Shown here piece after piece: positions 41,479-50,698 of a stretch of DNA of 63,009 bases (positions are counted from its first letter, which is position 1; each line of letters begins with the position of its first letter). Made by a program: the position numbers and the translations under genes. This DNA is from PALSA-607 sp036501485 (GTDB taxonomy: Bacteria; Actinomycetota; Actinomycetes; Acidothermales; Acidothermaceae). The DNA lies in contig DASYAG010000030.1 in the NCBI GenBank assembly GCA_036501485.1, forward strand, positions 1 to 63,009, read 5' to 3'. Below the pieces are notes generated by a model. It was not told the origin of the DNA, searched no databases, and saw nothing but the letters and a program-made list of their open reading frames with translations.

Positions 41479-42749
41479 GCCAGCGCCGTTACGTCGTGAT
41501 CCTTGGGTCGACCGGATCGATCGGTACCCAGGCACTTGATGTGATCCGGCGCAATCCCGACCTGTTCCGCGTCGTCGGGCTGGGCAGTGGCGGCGACCGG
41601 CTCGACCTGCTCGCCGACCAGGCCGTCGAATTCAACGTCGAGGTCATCGGCATCGCCCGTGGGTCGGCGTCCGACCTGCAAGCAGCGCTGAGGGCCGCGT
41701 CGGCGCGAGCCGGCATGGCACCCACGGCCCAGCCGACACCCAAGCTGCTGGTCGGGCCTGACGCGGCCGCGAGTGTCGCGAGGTGGCCGATGTCTGACGG
41801 TTCGCCGACCGGCGGGACCGTGCTGAACGGTATGACGGGGTCGATCGGGCTTGCTCCGACGCTGGCGGCGTTGGGCGCCGGCTACACCCTCGCGCTTGCG
41901 AACAAAGAGTCGTTGATCGTCGGCGGCCCGCTGGTCACGGCTGCTGCGAAGCCTGGGCAGATCGTGCCGGTGGATTCGGAGCATTCGGCGCTGGCCCAGT
42001 GCCTTCGCGGCGGACGCGCGGCGGAGGTGCGCCGGCTGATTCTGACGGCTAGCGGCGGACCTTTTCGTGGCCGCGCCGCAGCCGACCTGAAGACGGTCAC
42101 ACCAGCCCAGGCCCTGGCGCATCCGACCTGGCGGATGGGTCCGATCGTCACGATCAACTCAGCGACCCTGGTGAACAAGGGCCTCGAGCTGATCGAGGCC
42201 CACTTGCTGTTCGACCTGCCGCTGACCGCGATCGATGTCGTCGTGCACCCGCAGTCAGTGGTGCACTCGATGGTCGAGTTCACCGACGGTTCGACCCTGG
42301 CCCAGTGCTCGCCGCCCGACATGCGGCTGCCGATCGCGATCGCGCTCGCGTGGCCACGGCGGGTGGCCGACGCCGTCCCCGCTTGTGATTGGACGACTGC
42401 CCAGAGCTGGACCTTCGAGCCGCTTGACGACGCGGCGTTTCCGGCCGTCGCCCTGGCCCGGCAGGTCGGCACCGCCGGAGGGGTCGCTCCGGCCATCTAC
42501 AACGCCGCCAACGAGGAAGCGGTGGCCGCGTTTCTGGGCGGCGACTTGGCGTTTCCCGGCATCGTCGACACGGTGTCTCGGGTTCTCGACGAATCTGCCG
42601 AAGAAGGAACGGGGAACCTCGTGCAGCTCTCAGATGTTCTCCGTGCGGAGTCCCTCGCTCGCGTGCGGGCCCGCGCGCTTATTTATGGCACAGGTACCGC
42701 GCCTGCGGCTCAATTCGCAGGGCGGACGACGGGAGAACTCGCACCATGA
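41475..42749 (+). CDS. dxr: 1-deoxy-D-xylulose 5-phosphate reductoisomerase
   Basis: The second enzyme of the MEP isoprenoid pathway: DXP plus NADPH to MEP. The GTG at 41475 gives 424 residues, overlapping the mmpL stop; the frame reaching back to 40815 is a shadow of mmpL. Motifs are YVVILGSTGSIGTQALDVI (NADPH), ALANKESLIVGG, VPVDSEHSALAQCL (metal and substrate), ASGGPFRG, HPTWRMGPIVTINSATLVNKG and VVHPQSVVHSMVEF. The stop overlaps the rip1 start (ATGA), and ispG follows, the normal actinobacterial order. Confidence 0.96.
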   Translation: MSQRRYVVILGSTGSIGTQALDVIRRNPDLFRVVGLGSGGDRLDLLADQAVEFNVEVIGIARGSASDLQAALRAASARAGMAPTAQPTPKLLVGPDAAASVARWPMSDGSPTGGTVLNGMTGSIGLAPTLAALGAGYTLALANKESLIVGGPLVTAAAKPGQIVPVDSEHSALAQCLRGGRAAEVRRLILTASGGPFRGRAAADLKTVTPAQALAHPTWRMGPIVTINSATLVNKGLELIEAHLLFDLPLTAIDVVVHPQSVVHSMVEFTDGSTLAQCSPPDMRLPIAIALAWPRRVADAVPACDWTTAQSWTFEPLDDAAFPAVALARQVGTAGGVAPAIYNAANEEAVAAFLGGDLAFPGIVDTVSRVLDESAEEGTGNLVQLSDVLRAESLARVRARALIYGTGTAPAAQFAGRTTGELAP

Positions 42750-43993
42750 TGGCAATCGGCGTGTTGGCTTTCGCGGTCGGTCTGATGATCTGCGTGATGC
42801 TGCATGAAGCAGGTCACTTTGTGGCAGCCAAGTTCTTCGGGATGAAGGCCACCCAGTTCTTCGTCGGGTTCGGTCCGACCCTGTGGTCGCGCCAAAGAGG
42901 CGACACGGAGTACGGGATCAAGGCCATCCCAGCTGGTGGTTTCGTGAAGATCGTCGGCATGACGCCACTCGAGGACCTCGCTCCAGAGGACCAGGCCGGC
43001 GCGTTCATCAACAAGCCGGGCTGGGACCGGTTCGTCGTTTTGGTGGCCGGGTCCACGATGCACTTCATCCTCGCGTTCATCTTCTTCTTCGCATTCGCGG
43101 TCGGTTGGCCAACGCATGACACGGGTGGCGTGAAGGTGGCCGCAGTTTCCTCCTGCCTGAGCCACGACGCGAGCGACACCTCGAGTGCGTGTACCGCAGG
43201 GACGGTCACAGCGCCTGCAGCTGGCGTCCTGCGCGCAGGCGACGTGATCCTTGCCGTCGACGGCAAGACGCTGAAGGACGCGGTGGTGCTAGACACCGAC
43301 CCAGGCGCCAAGCCCGGCGCGACGGTCAAGGGAGGGCCAGCGGCGCTGCCGTCACTGATCAAGTCGAGCACCGGGCCGCTCAAGATCACACTGGTCCGTG
43401 CCGGCGCAACGCAGACGGTCGAGATCACGCCCGTCGTCATCGGCGGGGTGCGCAAGATCGGCGTGTCCGATGAGCCGGAGTACACGAGACTCGGGCCCGT
43501 GGCGGCGGTTGGCAGCGCGTTCGGCGACTTCGGCACCGTTATCAGCGGGAGTGCCGGGGCGGTCGGCAAGATTCCGTCGGCGATCGGCAACATCTTCTCG
43601 GCGCATCCGCCGAAGCGCACTGCGAGCGGCCAGGGCGCGTCGGTGTCCAGCGTGGTCGGGATAGCCCGAATTGCTGGCCAAGGTTTCGCCAGCGGCGGCT
43701 TTTACGGTGGCACCGCCGAGCTGTTGACGCTGCTGGGGTCAGTGAACCTCTTCGTGGGCATCTTCAATCTGCTGCCGTTTCTGCCGCTTGATGGGGGTCA
43801 CGTCGCGATCCTCGGGTACGAGAAACTTCGCAATGCGTGGCGGCGCCGACGGCACCTCATTCCGGCCGGTCCGGTAGACCTGAACAAGCTGATGCCACTC
43901 ACTTATGGATTCCTGGCCATAATTGTGGCGGTGTCAGCGTTGATCCTGTTCTCGGACATCGTTAACCCGGTGGCCAACCCGTTCACCCAGTAG
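42746..43993 (+). CDS. rip1: site-2 intramembrane zinc metalloprotease (RseP/Rip1)
   Basis: A 415-residue membrane protease of the S2P family. The catalytic HExxH is in VMLHEAGHFVAAKFFGM, the third zinc ligand in NLLPFLPLDGGHVAIL, and a PDZ-like domain lies between (about 125-230). About four membrane segments are seen. In mycobacteria Rip1 cuts anti-sigma factors and controls envelope lipids; in other bacteria RseP releases extracytoplasmic-stress sigma factors. Sits in the conserved dxr-rip1-ispG order with an ATGA overlap to dxr. Confidence 0.94.
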   Translation: MMAIGVLAFAVGLMICVMLHEAGHFVAAKFFGMKATQFFVGFGPTLWSRQRGDTEYGIKAIPAGGFVKIVGMTPLEDLAPEDQAGAFINKPGWDRFVVLVAGSTMHFILAFIFFFAFAVGWPTHDTGGVKVAAVSSCLSHDASDTSSACTAGTVTAPAAGVLRAGDVILAVDGKTLKDAVVLDTDPGAKPGATVKGGPAALPSLIKSSTGPLKITLVRAGATQTVEITPVVIGGVRKIGVSDEPEYTRLGPVAAVGSAFGDFGTVISGSAGAVGKIPSAIGNIFSAHPPKRTASGQGASVSSVVGIARIAGQGFASGGFYGGTAELLTLLGSVNLFVGIFNLLPFLPLDGGHVAILGYEKLRNAWRRRRHLIPAGPVDLNKLMPLTYGFLAIIVAVSALILFSDIVNPVANPFTQ

Positions 43994-44025
43994 TCCGCAG
44001 GTCCGACCGAAAGGTTCTGAACGCC

Positions 44026-45189
44026 GTGACAACCGTCAACTTGGGGCTCCCCGAGATGCCACCTGTGAGCCCCCTGGCGCCGCGGCGGATCTCGCGGCAG
44101 CTCAACGTCGGCGGGGTGCTGGTCGGCGGCAACGCCCCCGTCTCGGTGCAGTCGATGTGCATCACACTCACCGCCGATATCAACGCCACCTTGCAGCAGA
44201 TCGCCGAACTCACGGCGTCGGGCTGTCAGATCGTTCGGGTCGCCGTGCCGAGCCAGGACGACGCCGATGCCCTACCGATGATCGCGAAGAAGTCGCAGAT
44301 CCCGGTGATCGCCGACATCCACTTCCAGCCGAAGTATGTTTTTGCCGCGATCGAGGCCGGCTGCGCTGCGGTTCGGGTGAACCCCGGCAACATCAAGAAG
44401 TTCGACGACCAGGTCAAGGAAATCGCGCTCGCGGCAAAGGACCACGGCACGCCCATCCGGATCGGCGTGAACGCCGGCTCCCTCGATCCGCGGATGCTCG
44501 CGAAGTACGGCGGCAAGGCCACCCCCGAAGCTCTCGTCGAGTCGGCCAAGTGGGAGGCGAGCCTCTTCGAGGAGCACGGCTTCCACGACATCAAGATCTC
44601 CGTGAAACACCACGACCCGTTGATCATGATCGAGGCCTACCGGCAGCTTGCGGCTGAGACCGACTACCCGCTGCACCTCGGTGTGACCGAAGCGGGGCCG
44701 CTGATGCAGGGCACGATCAAGTCGGCGGTCGCCTTCGGCATCCTGCTCTCAGAGGGCATCGGCGACACGATTCGGGTGTCGCTGTCGGCGCCTCCGGTCG
44801 AGGAGGTCAAGGTCGGCATCGGCATCCTCGAGTCGCTCGGACTCCGCCAGCGCAAGCTCGAGATCGTGTCGTGCCCGTCATGTGGGCGGGCTCAGGTCGA
44901 TGTGTACAAACTGGCCGAAGAGGTCAGCGCCGGTCTGGAGGGCATGACCGTCCCGCTGCGAGTGGCCGTCATGGGCTGCGTCGTGAACGGTCCGGGCGAG
45001 GCTCGCGAGGCCGACCTCGGCGTCGCCTCTGGTAACGGGAAAGGCCAGATTTTCGTGCGCGGCGAGGTCGTCAAGACGGTGCCGGAAGCGCAGATTGTGG
45101 AAACTCTGATCGAAGAAGCGATGCGGCTGGCTGACGAGATGGCGTCGGACGGCGTAGCCTCCGGCGAGCCGCAGGTCACCGTCGTCTAG
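44026..45189 (+). CDS. ispG: 4-hydroxy-3-methylbut-2-enyl-diphosphate synthase
   Basis: Penultimate MEP-pathway enzyme (GcpE), a [4Fe-4S] protein reducing MEcPP to HMBPP. GTG start, 387 residues. Motifs are RISRQLNVGGVLVGGNAPVSV near the N-terminus (TIM barrel), IPVIADIHFQPKYVFAAIEAG, VRVNPGNIKKF and, at the C-terminus, the cluster Cys residues in CPSCGRAQVDVY and GCVVNGPGEA. About 30 bp follow the rip1 stop, so it is probably cotranscribed with dxr and rip1. Confidence 0.96.
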   Translation: MTTVNLGLPEMPPVSPLAPRRISRQLNVGGVLVGGNAPVSVQSMCITLTADINATLQQIAELTASGCQIVRVAVPSQDDADALPMIAKKSQIPVIADIHFQPKYVFAAIEAGCAAVRVNPGNIKKFDDQVKEIALAAKDHGTPIRIGVNAGSLDPRMLAKYGGKATPEALVESAKWEASLFEEHGFHDIKISVKHHDPLIMIEAYRQLAAETDYPLHLGVTEAGPLMQGTIKSAVAFGILLSEGIGDTIRVSLSAPPVEEVKVGIGILESLGLRQRKLEIVSCPSCGRAQVDVYKLAEEVSAGLEGMTVPLRVAVMGCVVNGPGEAREADLGVASGNGKGQIFVRGEVVKTVPEAQIVETLIEEAMRLADEMASDGVASGEPQVTVV

Positions 45190-45235
45190 GGAACCACCCG
45201 AGGCAGCCGCGCCGACGTAGAAGCGAGGGCAGTTC

Positions 45236-46078
45236 GTGCTGCGTGGTACGCCTGTACGCGTCCTCGACGATCGTGAGCTCGATTCGGTCCGGGACCTGCT
45301 GGAACGCGACCCGGTGGCGAACGTGTTCGTCAGCTCCCGCATCGAAAGCGCCGGGCTCGATCCTTGGCGCTTGGGCGCCGAGGTTTGGGGCTTCGTCGCC
45401 GGCGGCCGGCTCGCAGCGCTCTGCTACGCCGGCGCCAACCTGGTACCCGTCGGGGCGAGCTCCGATGCGTGCCGCGGGTTCGCCGAAAAAGCGCGCCGCC
45501 AGGGACGCCGCTGCTCATCGATCGTCGGGCCGCGCGACCAGGTCGGATTGTTGTGGTCACTGCTCGAACCGACCTGGGGCCCGCCACGCGACGTCCGGCC
45601 CCATCAGCCGTTGATGGCGATCAGCGACGCGCCCAAGATCACGCCCGACCCGTTGGTCCGCCGGGTGCGGCCCGACGAACTCGACATCCTGTACCCGGCG
45701 TGTGTCGCGATGTTCACCGAGGAAGTCGGGATCTCACCGGCGAACGGCGACGGCGGATCGCTGTACCGGGCGCGGGTGGGGGAGCTCATCGGTCAGGGCC
45801 GCGCGTTCGCCCGGATCGAGGAGGGCCGGGTGGTCTTCAAGGCCGAGGTCGGCGCCGCGACACAGGAGGCGTGTCAGATCCAGGGGGTCTGGGTCGACCC
45901 AGCGTTGCGTGGTCGCGGCTACGCCAACGGCGGCATGGCGGCCGTAGTCGCGCAGGCCCAGGCAAGCGTCGCGCCCGTCGTGAGCCTGTACGTGAACGAC
46001 TACAACACCGCTGCACGGGCCGCCTACACGAGAGTCGGCTTCGTGGAGGTCGGCAGCTTTATGTCGGTGCTGTTCTAG
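45236..46078 (+). CDS. GNAT-family N-acetyltransferase with DUF4081
   Basis: 280 residues from GTG 45236. The N-terminal half matches the DUF4081 domain (LLERDPVANVFVSSRIESAG, VWGFVAGGRLAALCYAGANLVPV, CSSIVGPRDQV). The C-terminal half is a GNAT domain with the acetyl-CoA loop in IQGVWVDPALRGRGYANGGM and the closing VSLYVNDYNTAARAAYTRVGF. This gene lies between ispG and proS in mycobacteria and relatives as well (Rv2867c type). The acceptor substrate is unknown. Confidence 0.88.
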   Translation: MLRGTPVRVLDDRELDSVRDLLERDPVANVFVSSRIESAGLDPWRLGAEVWGFVAGGRLAALCYAGANLVPVGASSDACRGFAEKARRQGRRCSSIVGPRDQVGLLWSLLEPTWGPPRDVRPHQPLMAISDAPKITPDPLVRRVRPDELDILYPACVAMFTEEVGISPANGDGGSLYRARVGELIGQGRAFARIEEGRVVFKAEVGAATQEACQIQGVWVDPALRGRGYANGGMAAVVAQAQASVAPVVSLYVNDYNTAARAAYTRVGFVEVGSFMSVLF

Positions 46079-46100
46079 CGCGCCAGATAGGCTCCATCAC

Positions 46101-47849
46101 GTGATCTTGCGGATGTCGACACTGTTCCTGCGCACATTGCGTGAGGACCCGGCCGACGCCGAGGTCGTCAGCCATCGGCTGTTGGTGCGCGCCGGCTACG
46201 TCCGCCGGGTCGCGCCGGGCGTCTACTCGTGGCTGCCGCTGGGTTATCGCGTGCTCCGCAAGGTCGAGGCCATCGTGCGCGACGAGATGGAGCGCATGGG
46301 TGCGCAGGAGGTCCATTTCCCGGCCCTCGTTCCGCGCGAGATCTACGAGACGAGCGGCCGCTGGACCGACTACGGCGACCTGCTGTTTCGCCTGAAAGAC
46401 CGCAAGGGCGCCGACTACTTGCTCGCGCCCACCCACGAAGAACTATTCACGCTGCTGGTGAAGGGCGAGTACTCCTCGTACAAGGACTACCCGGTCACGC
46501 TCTTCCAGATCCAGACGAAGTACCGCGACGAAGCCCGCCCGCGCGCCGGCATCCTGCGCGGGCGCGAGTTCGTGATGAAGGACAGTTACAGCTTTGATCT
46601 GGACGACGAGGGGCTCGCGAAGTCATATGCCGACCACCGCCTCACTTATCAACGCATGTTCGAGCGGCTCGGTCTCGATTACCGGATCGTCTATGCGGTT
46701 TCAGGCGCCATGGGCGGCTCGGCGTCGGAGGAGTTTCTCGCCCCGACGCCGTCCGGCGAAGACTCGTTCGTGCAGTGCGAGAACTGCGACTATGCGGCGA
46801 ATACCGAAGCAGTCGAGATCGCCGTGCCGCCGCCCGTCGATCCCGCAGGTCATCCGGACATGCAGGTGCTCGACACCCCTGACACGCCCACGATTGCGAC
46901 GCTTGTTGACCACCTGAACGCCCTTGACCTTGGCCGTACTTTTACTGGCGCCGACACCTTGAAGAACCTCGTGGTGAAGACGCTCGCACCCGGCACCACC
47001 AAATGGGAACTCCTTGTCGTCGGCGTGCCGGGCGACCGCGACGTCGACATGAAGCGGCTGCAGGGCCAACTCGAGCCGGCCGAGGTTGCGCAGGCCGAAC
47101 CCGCCGACCTCGCGGCGCAGCCGAGGCTCGTCAAGGGCTACATCGGCCCGCAGATCTTCAAGGAGCTGGGGATTCGCTACCTCGTTGACCCGCTCGTTGT
47201 CCCGGGCAGCGCGTGGGTCACCGGGGCGAATGCCGAGGGCAGGCACGCCGCGGCCGTCGTGCGAGGTAGAGACTTCGAGCCGGACGGCGAGATCGGTGCG
47301 GTAGAGATCCGCGACGGTGACTTGTGCGCACGATGCGGCGGGCGGCTCTCGATCGCGCGCGGCATCGAGATCGGCCACATCTTCCAACTCGGCCGCGTAT
47401 ACGCAGAGGCGTTCGGGCTCGCTGCGCTGGGGCCCGACGCGAAGCCGATCCAGATCACGATGGGTTCCTACGGCGTCGGCGTTTCCCGCGCGGTCGCCGC
47501 GCTGGCCGAGCAACACGCCGATGAGCTCGGCCTGGTGTGGCCATCGTCGGTCGCGCCGGCCGACGTCCACCTCGTTGCCGCAGGCAAGGAGGACCAGCTC
47601 CTCGCCGCCGAGAAGCTCGCGAAGGAATTCGCGGCGGCGGGCGTGAGTGTGCTGCTCGACGACCGAACTGGCGTATCGGTCGGAGTGAAGTTCAAGGACG
47701 CCGAGCTGATCGGCGTCCCCTTGATCGTTGTTGTGGGCCGCGGGCTCGTGGACGGCCTTGTCGAGGTCCGGAAGCGGGCTACCGGTGAGCGCGAGGACGT
47801 CCCACTTCACGCCGTTGTGGCGCAAGTGGCCCGCCAGATAACGATTTGA
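46101..47849 (+). CDS. proS: prolyl-tRNA synthetase
   Basis: Charges tRNA-Pro. The GTG at 46101 gives MILRMSTLFLRTLREDPADA, the usual actinobacterial N-terminus; 582 residues is the standard bacterial (long) form. Class II motifs are GVYSWLPLGYRVLRKVEAIV (motif 1), YRDEARPRAGILRGREFVMKD-type motif 2 and GSYGVGVSRAVAALAEQH (motif 3). The ~180-residue editing (INS) domain lies between motifs 2 and 3, with the zinc-like pair CENCDY at its edge and CARCGG further on. An anticodon-binding domain closes the protein (LLDDRTGVSVGVKFKDAELIG). Confidence 0.96.
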   Translation: MILRMSTLFLRTLREDPADAEVVSHRLLVRAGYVRRVAPGVYSWLPLGYRVLRKVEAIVRDEMERMGAQEVHFPALVPREIYETSGRWTDYGDLLFRLKDRKGADYLLAPTHEELFTLLVKGEYSSYKDYPVTLFQIQTKYRDEARPRAGILRGREFVMKDSYSFDLDDEGLAKSYADHRLTYQRMFERLGLDYRIVYAVSGAMGGSASEEFLAPTPSGEDSFVQCENCDYAANTEAVEIAVPPPVDPAGHPDMQVLDTPDTPTIATLVDHLNALDLGRTFTGADTLKNLVVKTLAPGTTKWELLVVGVPGDRDVDMKRLQGQLEPAEVAQAEPADLAAQPRLVKGYIGPQIFKELGIRYLVDPLVVPGSAWVTGANAEGRHAAAVVRGRDFEPDGEIGAVEIRDGDLCARCGGRLSIARGIEIGHIFQLGRVYAEAFGLAALGPDAKPIQITMGSYGVGVSRAVAALAEQHADELGLVWPSSVAPADVHLVAAGKEDQLLAAEKLAKEFAAAGVSVLLDDRTGVSVGVKFKDAELIGVPLIVVVGRGLVDGLVEVRKRATGEREDVPLHAVVAQVARQITI

Positions 47850-47908
47850 CCTGCTGATCGTATAGAGACCTTCCTAAGAGGGTCCGGGCCCGGTTAGCTA
47901 GCCTGCAA

Positions 47909-47929
47909 CCTGCCGCCGACCGCGGCAGG
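47909..47929. terminator. hairpin between proS and the ABC transporter operon
   Basis: CCTGCCGC (47909-47916) pairs with GCGGCAGG (47922-47929) around a 5-nt loop, 60 bp after proS. There is no T-run. It could end proS transcription or belong to the leader of the binding-protein gene, which has its own GGAGG at the start. No strong promoter motif is visible in the 132-bp gap. Confidence 0.4.
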
Positions 47930-47981
47930 CAATCAAGCGCGGCTGCCGCCACCCAGGCGTCGCGATGAGCTGGAGGAATCA

Positions 47982-49586
47982 ATGCGTCGACAGCAGCTGT
48001 TCGCCACCGTGGCCGTCGTGGCCACCCTGAGCCTCGCCGCCGCGGCGTGCAGCTCGAGCAAACCGAAGGCAGCATCGCCCGGCAGCGGTACCGCTAGCGC
48101 GCCGGCTGCCGGCGGGAAGCTCCAGCAGGTCGTGCTCGGCACCACCGACAAGGTCATCTCGATCGACCCGGCCGGTGCGTATGACGAGGGCTCGTGGGTG
48201 CTTCAGTGGAACATCTACCAGGCGTTGTTGAAGATCAAGGCAGGCACCGCCGATGTCGTCCCCGACGCGGCGAGCGGCTGCTCGTGGACTAACACCACCA
48301 CGTACACCTGCAAGTTGGTCCCCGGCCTGACGTTCAGCAACGGTGACCCGCTCGATGCGGCGGCGGTCGTCTACTCGATCCAGCGCGTCGTCAAGATCAA
48401 CGACCCCAACGGGCCGTCGAGCCTGCTGTCATCGATGAAGAGCGTCGCGGCTCAGGGCACCGACACCGTGGTGTTCACACTCAACGCCCCGAACTCGGTT
48501 TTCCCCTACATCCTCACGACGGGCGCCGGAAACATCGTCGACCCGAAGGTCTTCCCGGCCGACAAGCTCCTCCCCGACGGCCCCGGCGACATCGGCTCGG
48601 GCGTCTACACCTTGAGCAAGTACACGGCGAACCAGCAGGCGGTTTTGACGCCGAACAAGAAGTACAAGGGTGACGACGTGCTCGCCAACAAGGGCTTCAT
48701 CGTGCACTACGAGCAGACCCCCGCAACCCTCAAGCTCGACGTCGAGCAGGGCAACGTTGACGTCGCATGGCGCAGCCTCAGCCCGACCGACATCGCCTCG
48801 TTGCAGACCGAGACAAGCAAAGTCAAGGTCGTGAAGGGCAATGGCATCGAGATCCGCTACCTGGTGTTCAACACGTCGCTGCCGCCGGCCAAGGACCTCG
48901 CAACCCGCCAAGCAGTCGCGTACTCCATCGACCGCAACGCGATCGCCAACAACGTCTACAACGGCACTGTCACGCCTCTGTACTCGATGGTGCCTGCCGG
49001 TCTGACGGGCGCCACCCAGGCGTACAAGGACGCCTACGGCGCAACTCCTGACCCGGCCAAGGCGAAGGCCGTGTTGGCAGCGGCGGGTATCACGACGCCG
49101 GTCAACATCACGATCTGGTGGACGCCGTCGCACTACGGTGCGGTGTCGGGTGACGAATACACCGAGATCAAGCGCGAGCTCGAAGCGACCGGCTTGTTCA
49201 AGGTGACCTTGCAGAGTGCGGAGTGGGACGCGTACAGCAAGGCGTACCCAAAGGACCAGTACGAAGCGTTCGAACTGGGCTGGTTCCCCGACTACCCGGA
49301 CGCTGACGACTACCTGGCGCCGTTCTACCTCAAGGGCGGTTTCTACAACAACCACTACGACAACCCAGCGATCGACACCCTCCTCACGCAGGAAGAGGGC
49401 GAGACCGACGCCACCAAGCGGCTCGGCGAGCTCCAGCAGATCCAGACGCTGGCCGCGAAGGATGTTCCGACGATTCCGATCTGGCAGGGCAACCAGGTCG
49501 CGGCCACCGGACTTACGGTGACCGGCGTCGACAAGACGTTCGACCCGTCGTACATCTTCCGGATGTGGCTCATCGGCAAGAGTTAG
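47982..49586 (+). CDS. family 5 peptide-binding lipoprotein of ABC transporter
   Basis: 534 residues from ATG 47982 (GGAGG upstream). The lipoprotein signal MRRQQLFATVAVVATLSLAA ends in AAACSSS. The mature protein is an SBP family 5 (DppA/OppA) fold: ISIDPAGAYDEGSWVLQWNI at the start, YTCKLVPGLTFSNGDPLDAAAVVYSI, IEIRYLVFNTSLPPAKDLATR and QYEAFELGWFPDYPDADDYL. It captures di- or oligopeptides or similar solutes outside the membrane. It is first in the operon with two permeases and two ATPases. The hairpin at 49595-49629 separates it from the permease genes. Confidence 0.93.
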   Translation: MRRQQLFATVAVVATLSLAAAACSSSKPKAASPGSGTASAPAAGGKLQQVVLGTTDKVISIDPAGAYDEGSWVLQWNIYQALLKIKAGTADVVPDAASGCSWTNTTTYTCKLVPGLTFSNGDPLDAAAVVYSIQRVVKINDPNGPSSLLSSMKSVAAQGTDTVVFTLNAPNSVFPYILTTGAGNIVDPKVFPADKLLPDGPGDIGSGVYTLSKYTANQQAVLTPNKKYKGDDVLANKGFIVHYEQTPATLKLDVEQGNVDVAWRSLSPTDIASLQTETSKVKVVKGNGIEIRYLVFNTSLPPAKDLATRQAVAYSIDRNAIANNVYNGTVTPLYSMVPAGLTGATQAYKDAYGATPDPAKAKAVLAAAGITTPVNITIWWTPSHYGAVSGDEYTEIKRELEATGLFKVTLQSAEWDAYSKAYPKDQYEAFELGWFPDYPDADDYLAPFYLKGGFYNNHYDNPAIDTLLTQEEGETDATKRLGELQQIQTLAAKDVPTIPIWQGNQVAATGLTVTGVDKTFDPSYIFRMWLIGKS

Positions 49587-49594
49587 TCGTTGGA

Positions 49595-49629
49595 CGCCGA
49601 GGGGCCGCGTATTCAGCGGCCCCTCGGCG
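49595..49629 (+). terminator. strong 14-bp hairpin after the binding-protein gene
   Basis: CGCCGAGGGGCCGC (49595-49608) and GCGGCCCCTCGGCG (49616-49629) form a perfect 14-bp stem with loop GTATTCA, 8 bp after the stop codon. No T-run follows. Such elements between a binding-protein gene and its permease genes usually act as partial terminators or RNA stabilisers, giving more binding protein than transporter. Confidence 0.75.
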
Positions 49630-49669
49630 CAGCGACACTTAGCTCAAAACCGAAAGAGGTATCCGGCTC

Positions 49670-50698
49670 ATGGCTTCATCTGGTGGGTCGCTGCGCCGAT
49701 ATGCGCTGACGCGACTCGCGCTTGTCATTCCGATGGTGCTGATCCTGCTCACCGTCGTCTTCTTGCTGATGCGGGTCGCGCCGGGCGACCCGATCCAAGC
49801 GGCACTCGGCGGCAAGTTGTCGCCGGCTCAACTCGAGGAAAAGCGGCGAGCCGCGGGCTTCACCAAGCCGCTGATCGTGCAATACGTCGACTACCTCAAG
49901 CAAGTCTTCTCGCTGAACCTGGGCACGGCGATCACCGACAACCAGCCGATCACCACGGTGTTGAAGGTGAATGGTGCGGCGACGCTGGAGTTGTCGGTTG
50001 CCGCGAGCATTATCGCGTTGGTGATCGGCGTGCCGATCGGATTGCGCGCCGGCCGTTTGCGCGACAGCGCGTTCGATGCCGGTGGCCGGCTGTTCGGCAT
50101 CATCACTTACGCGGCGCCGGTCTTCTTCGTCGGTCTGTTGTTCCAGCTGGTGTTCAGCAAGTGGCTGAACTGGTTGCCCAACTCGGGGATGCTGAGCCCG
50201 ATCGACCAGGCGGAGTTGCCCACGCACACGCACCTTTCGGTGGTCGATGCGATTTGGGACCACAACATGAGCGCGTTCATCGATTCGCTGAAACACCTGG
50301 CGATGCCGTCGTTCACCCTCGGCCTGCTGCTCTGCGGGGTCGTGATCAGGTTGATCCGCACCAACCTGATCCAGACTCTGAAGGGCGACTATGTCGAGGC
50401 CGCCCGCGCACGTGGCGTGCCCGAGCACAAGGTCGTCATGCGCCACGCGTTTCGCAACGCGCTCGTGCCCGTCGTCACGGTCATGGGTCTCCAAGCGGCG
50501 CTGCTGCTCTCAGGCGCGGTGCTCACCGAAGAGACGTTCAACTGGCCTGGCATTGGCAACCAGCTCGTCACCTATCTCAACAACCGTGACTACACCGCCG
50601 TCCAGGGCATCATCACGATCTTTGCGCTGGCGGTTGTCTTCATCAGTTTGCTCATCGACTTCGTGAACGCCGCCATCGACCCGAGGGTGCGCTACTGA
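49670..50698 (+). CDS. peptide ABC transporter permease, DppB-like
   Basis: A 342-residue inner-membrane permease. The N-terminus RRYALTRLALVIPMVLILLTVVFLLMRVAPGDP is the classic DppB/OppB start. About six membrane segments are present, with the EAA loop that docks the ATPases in DYVEAARARGVPEHKVVMRHAFRNAL. ATG start with a GAAAGAGG-type ribosome site. Its stop overlaps the next start (TGATG), so translation is coupled. Confidence 0.94.
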   Translation: MASSGGSLRRYALTRLALVIPMVLILLTVVFLLMRVAPGDPIQAALGGKLSPAQLEEKRRAAGFTKPLIVQYVDYLKQVFSLNLGTAITDNQPITTVLKVNGAATLELSVAASIIALVIGVPIGLRAGRLRDSAFDAGGRLFGIITYAAPVFFVGLLFQLVFSKWLNWLPNSGMLSPIDQAELPTHTHLSVVDAIWDHNMSAFIDSLKHLAMPSFTLGLLLCGVVIRLIRTNLIQTLKGDYVEAARARGVPEHKVVMRHAFRNALVPVVTVMGLQAALLLSGAVLTEETFNWPGIGNQLVTYLNNRDYTAVQGIITIFALAVVFISLLIDFVNAAIDPRVRY

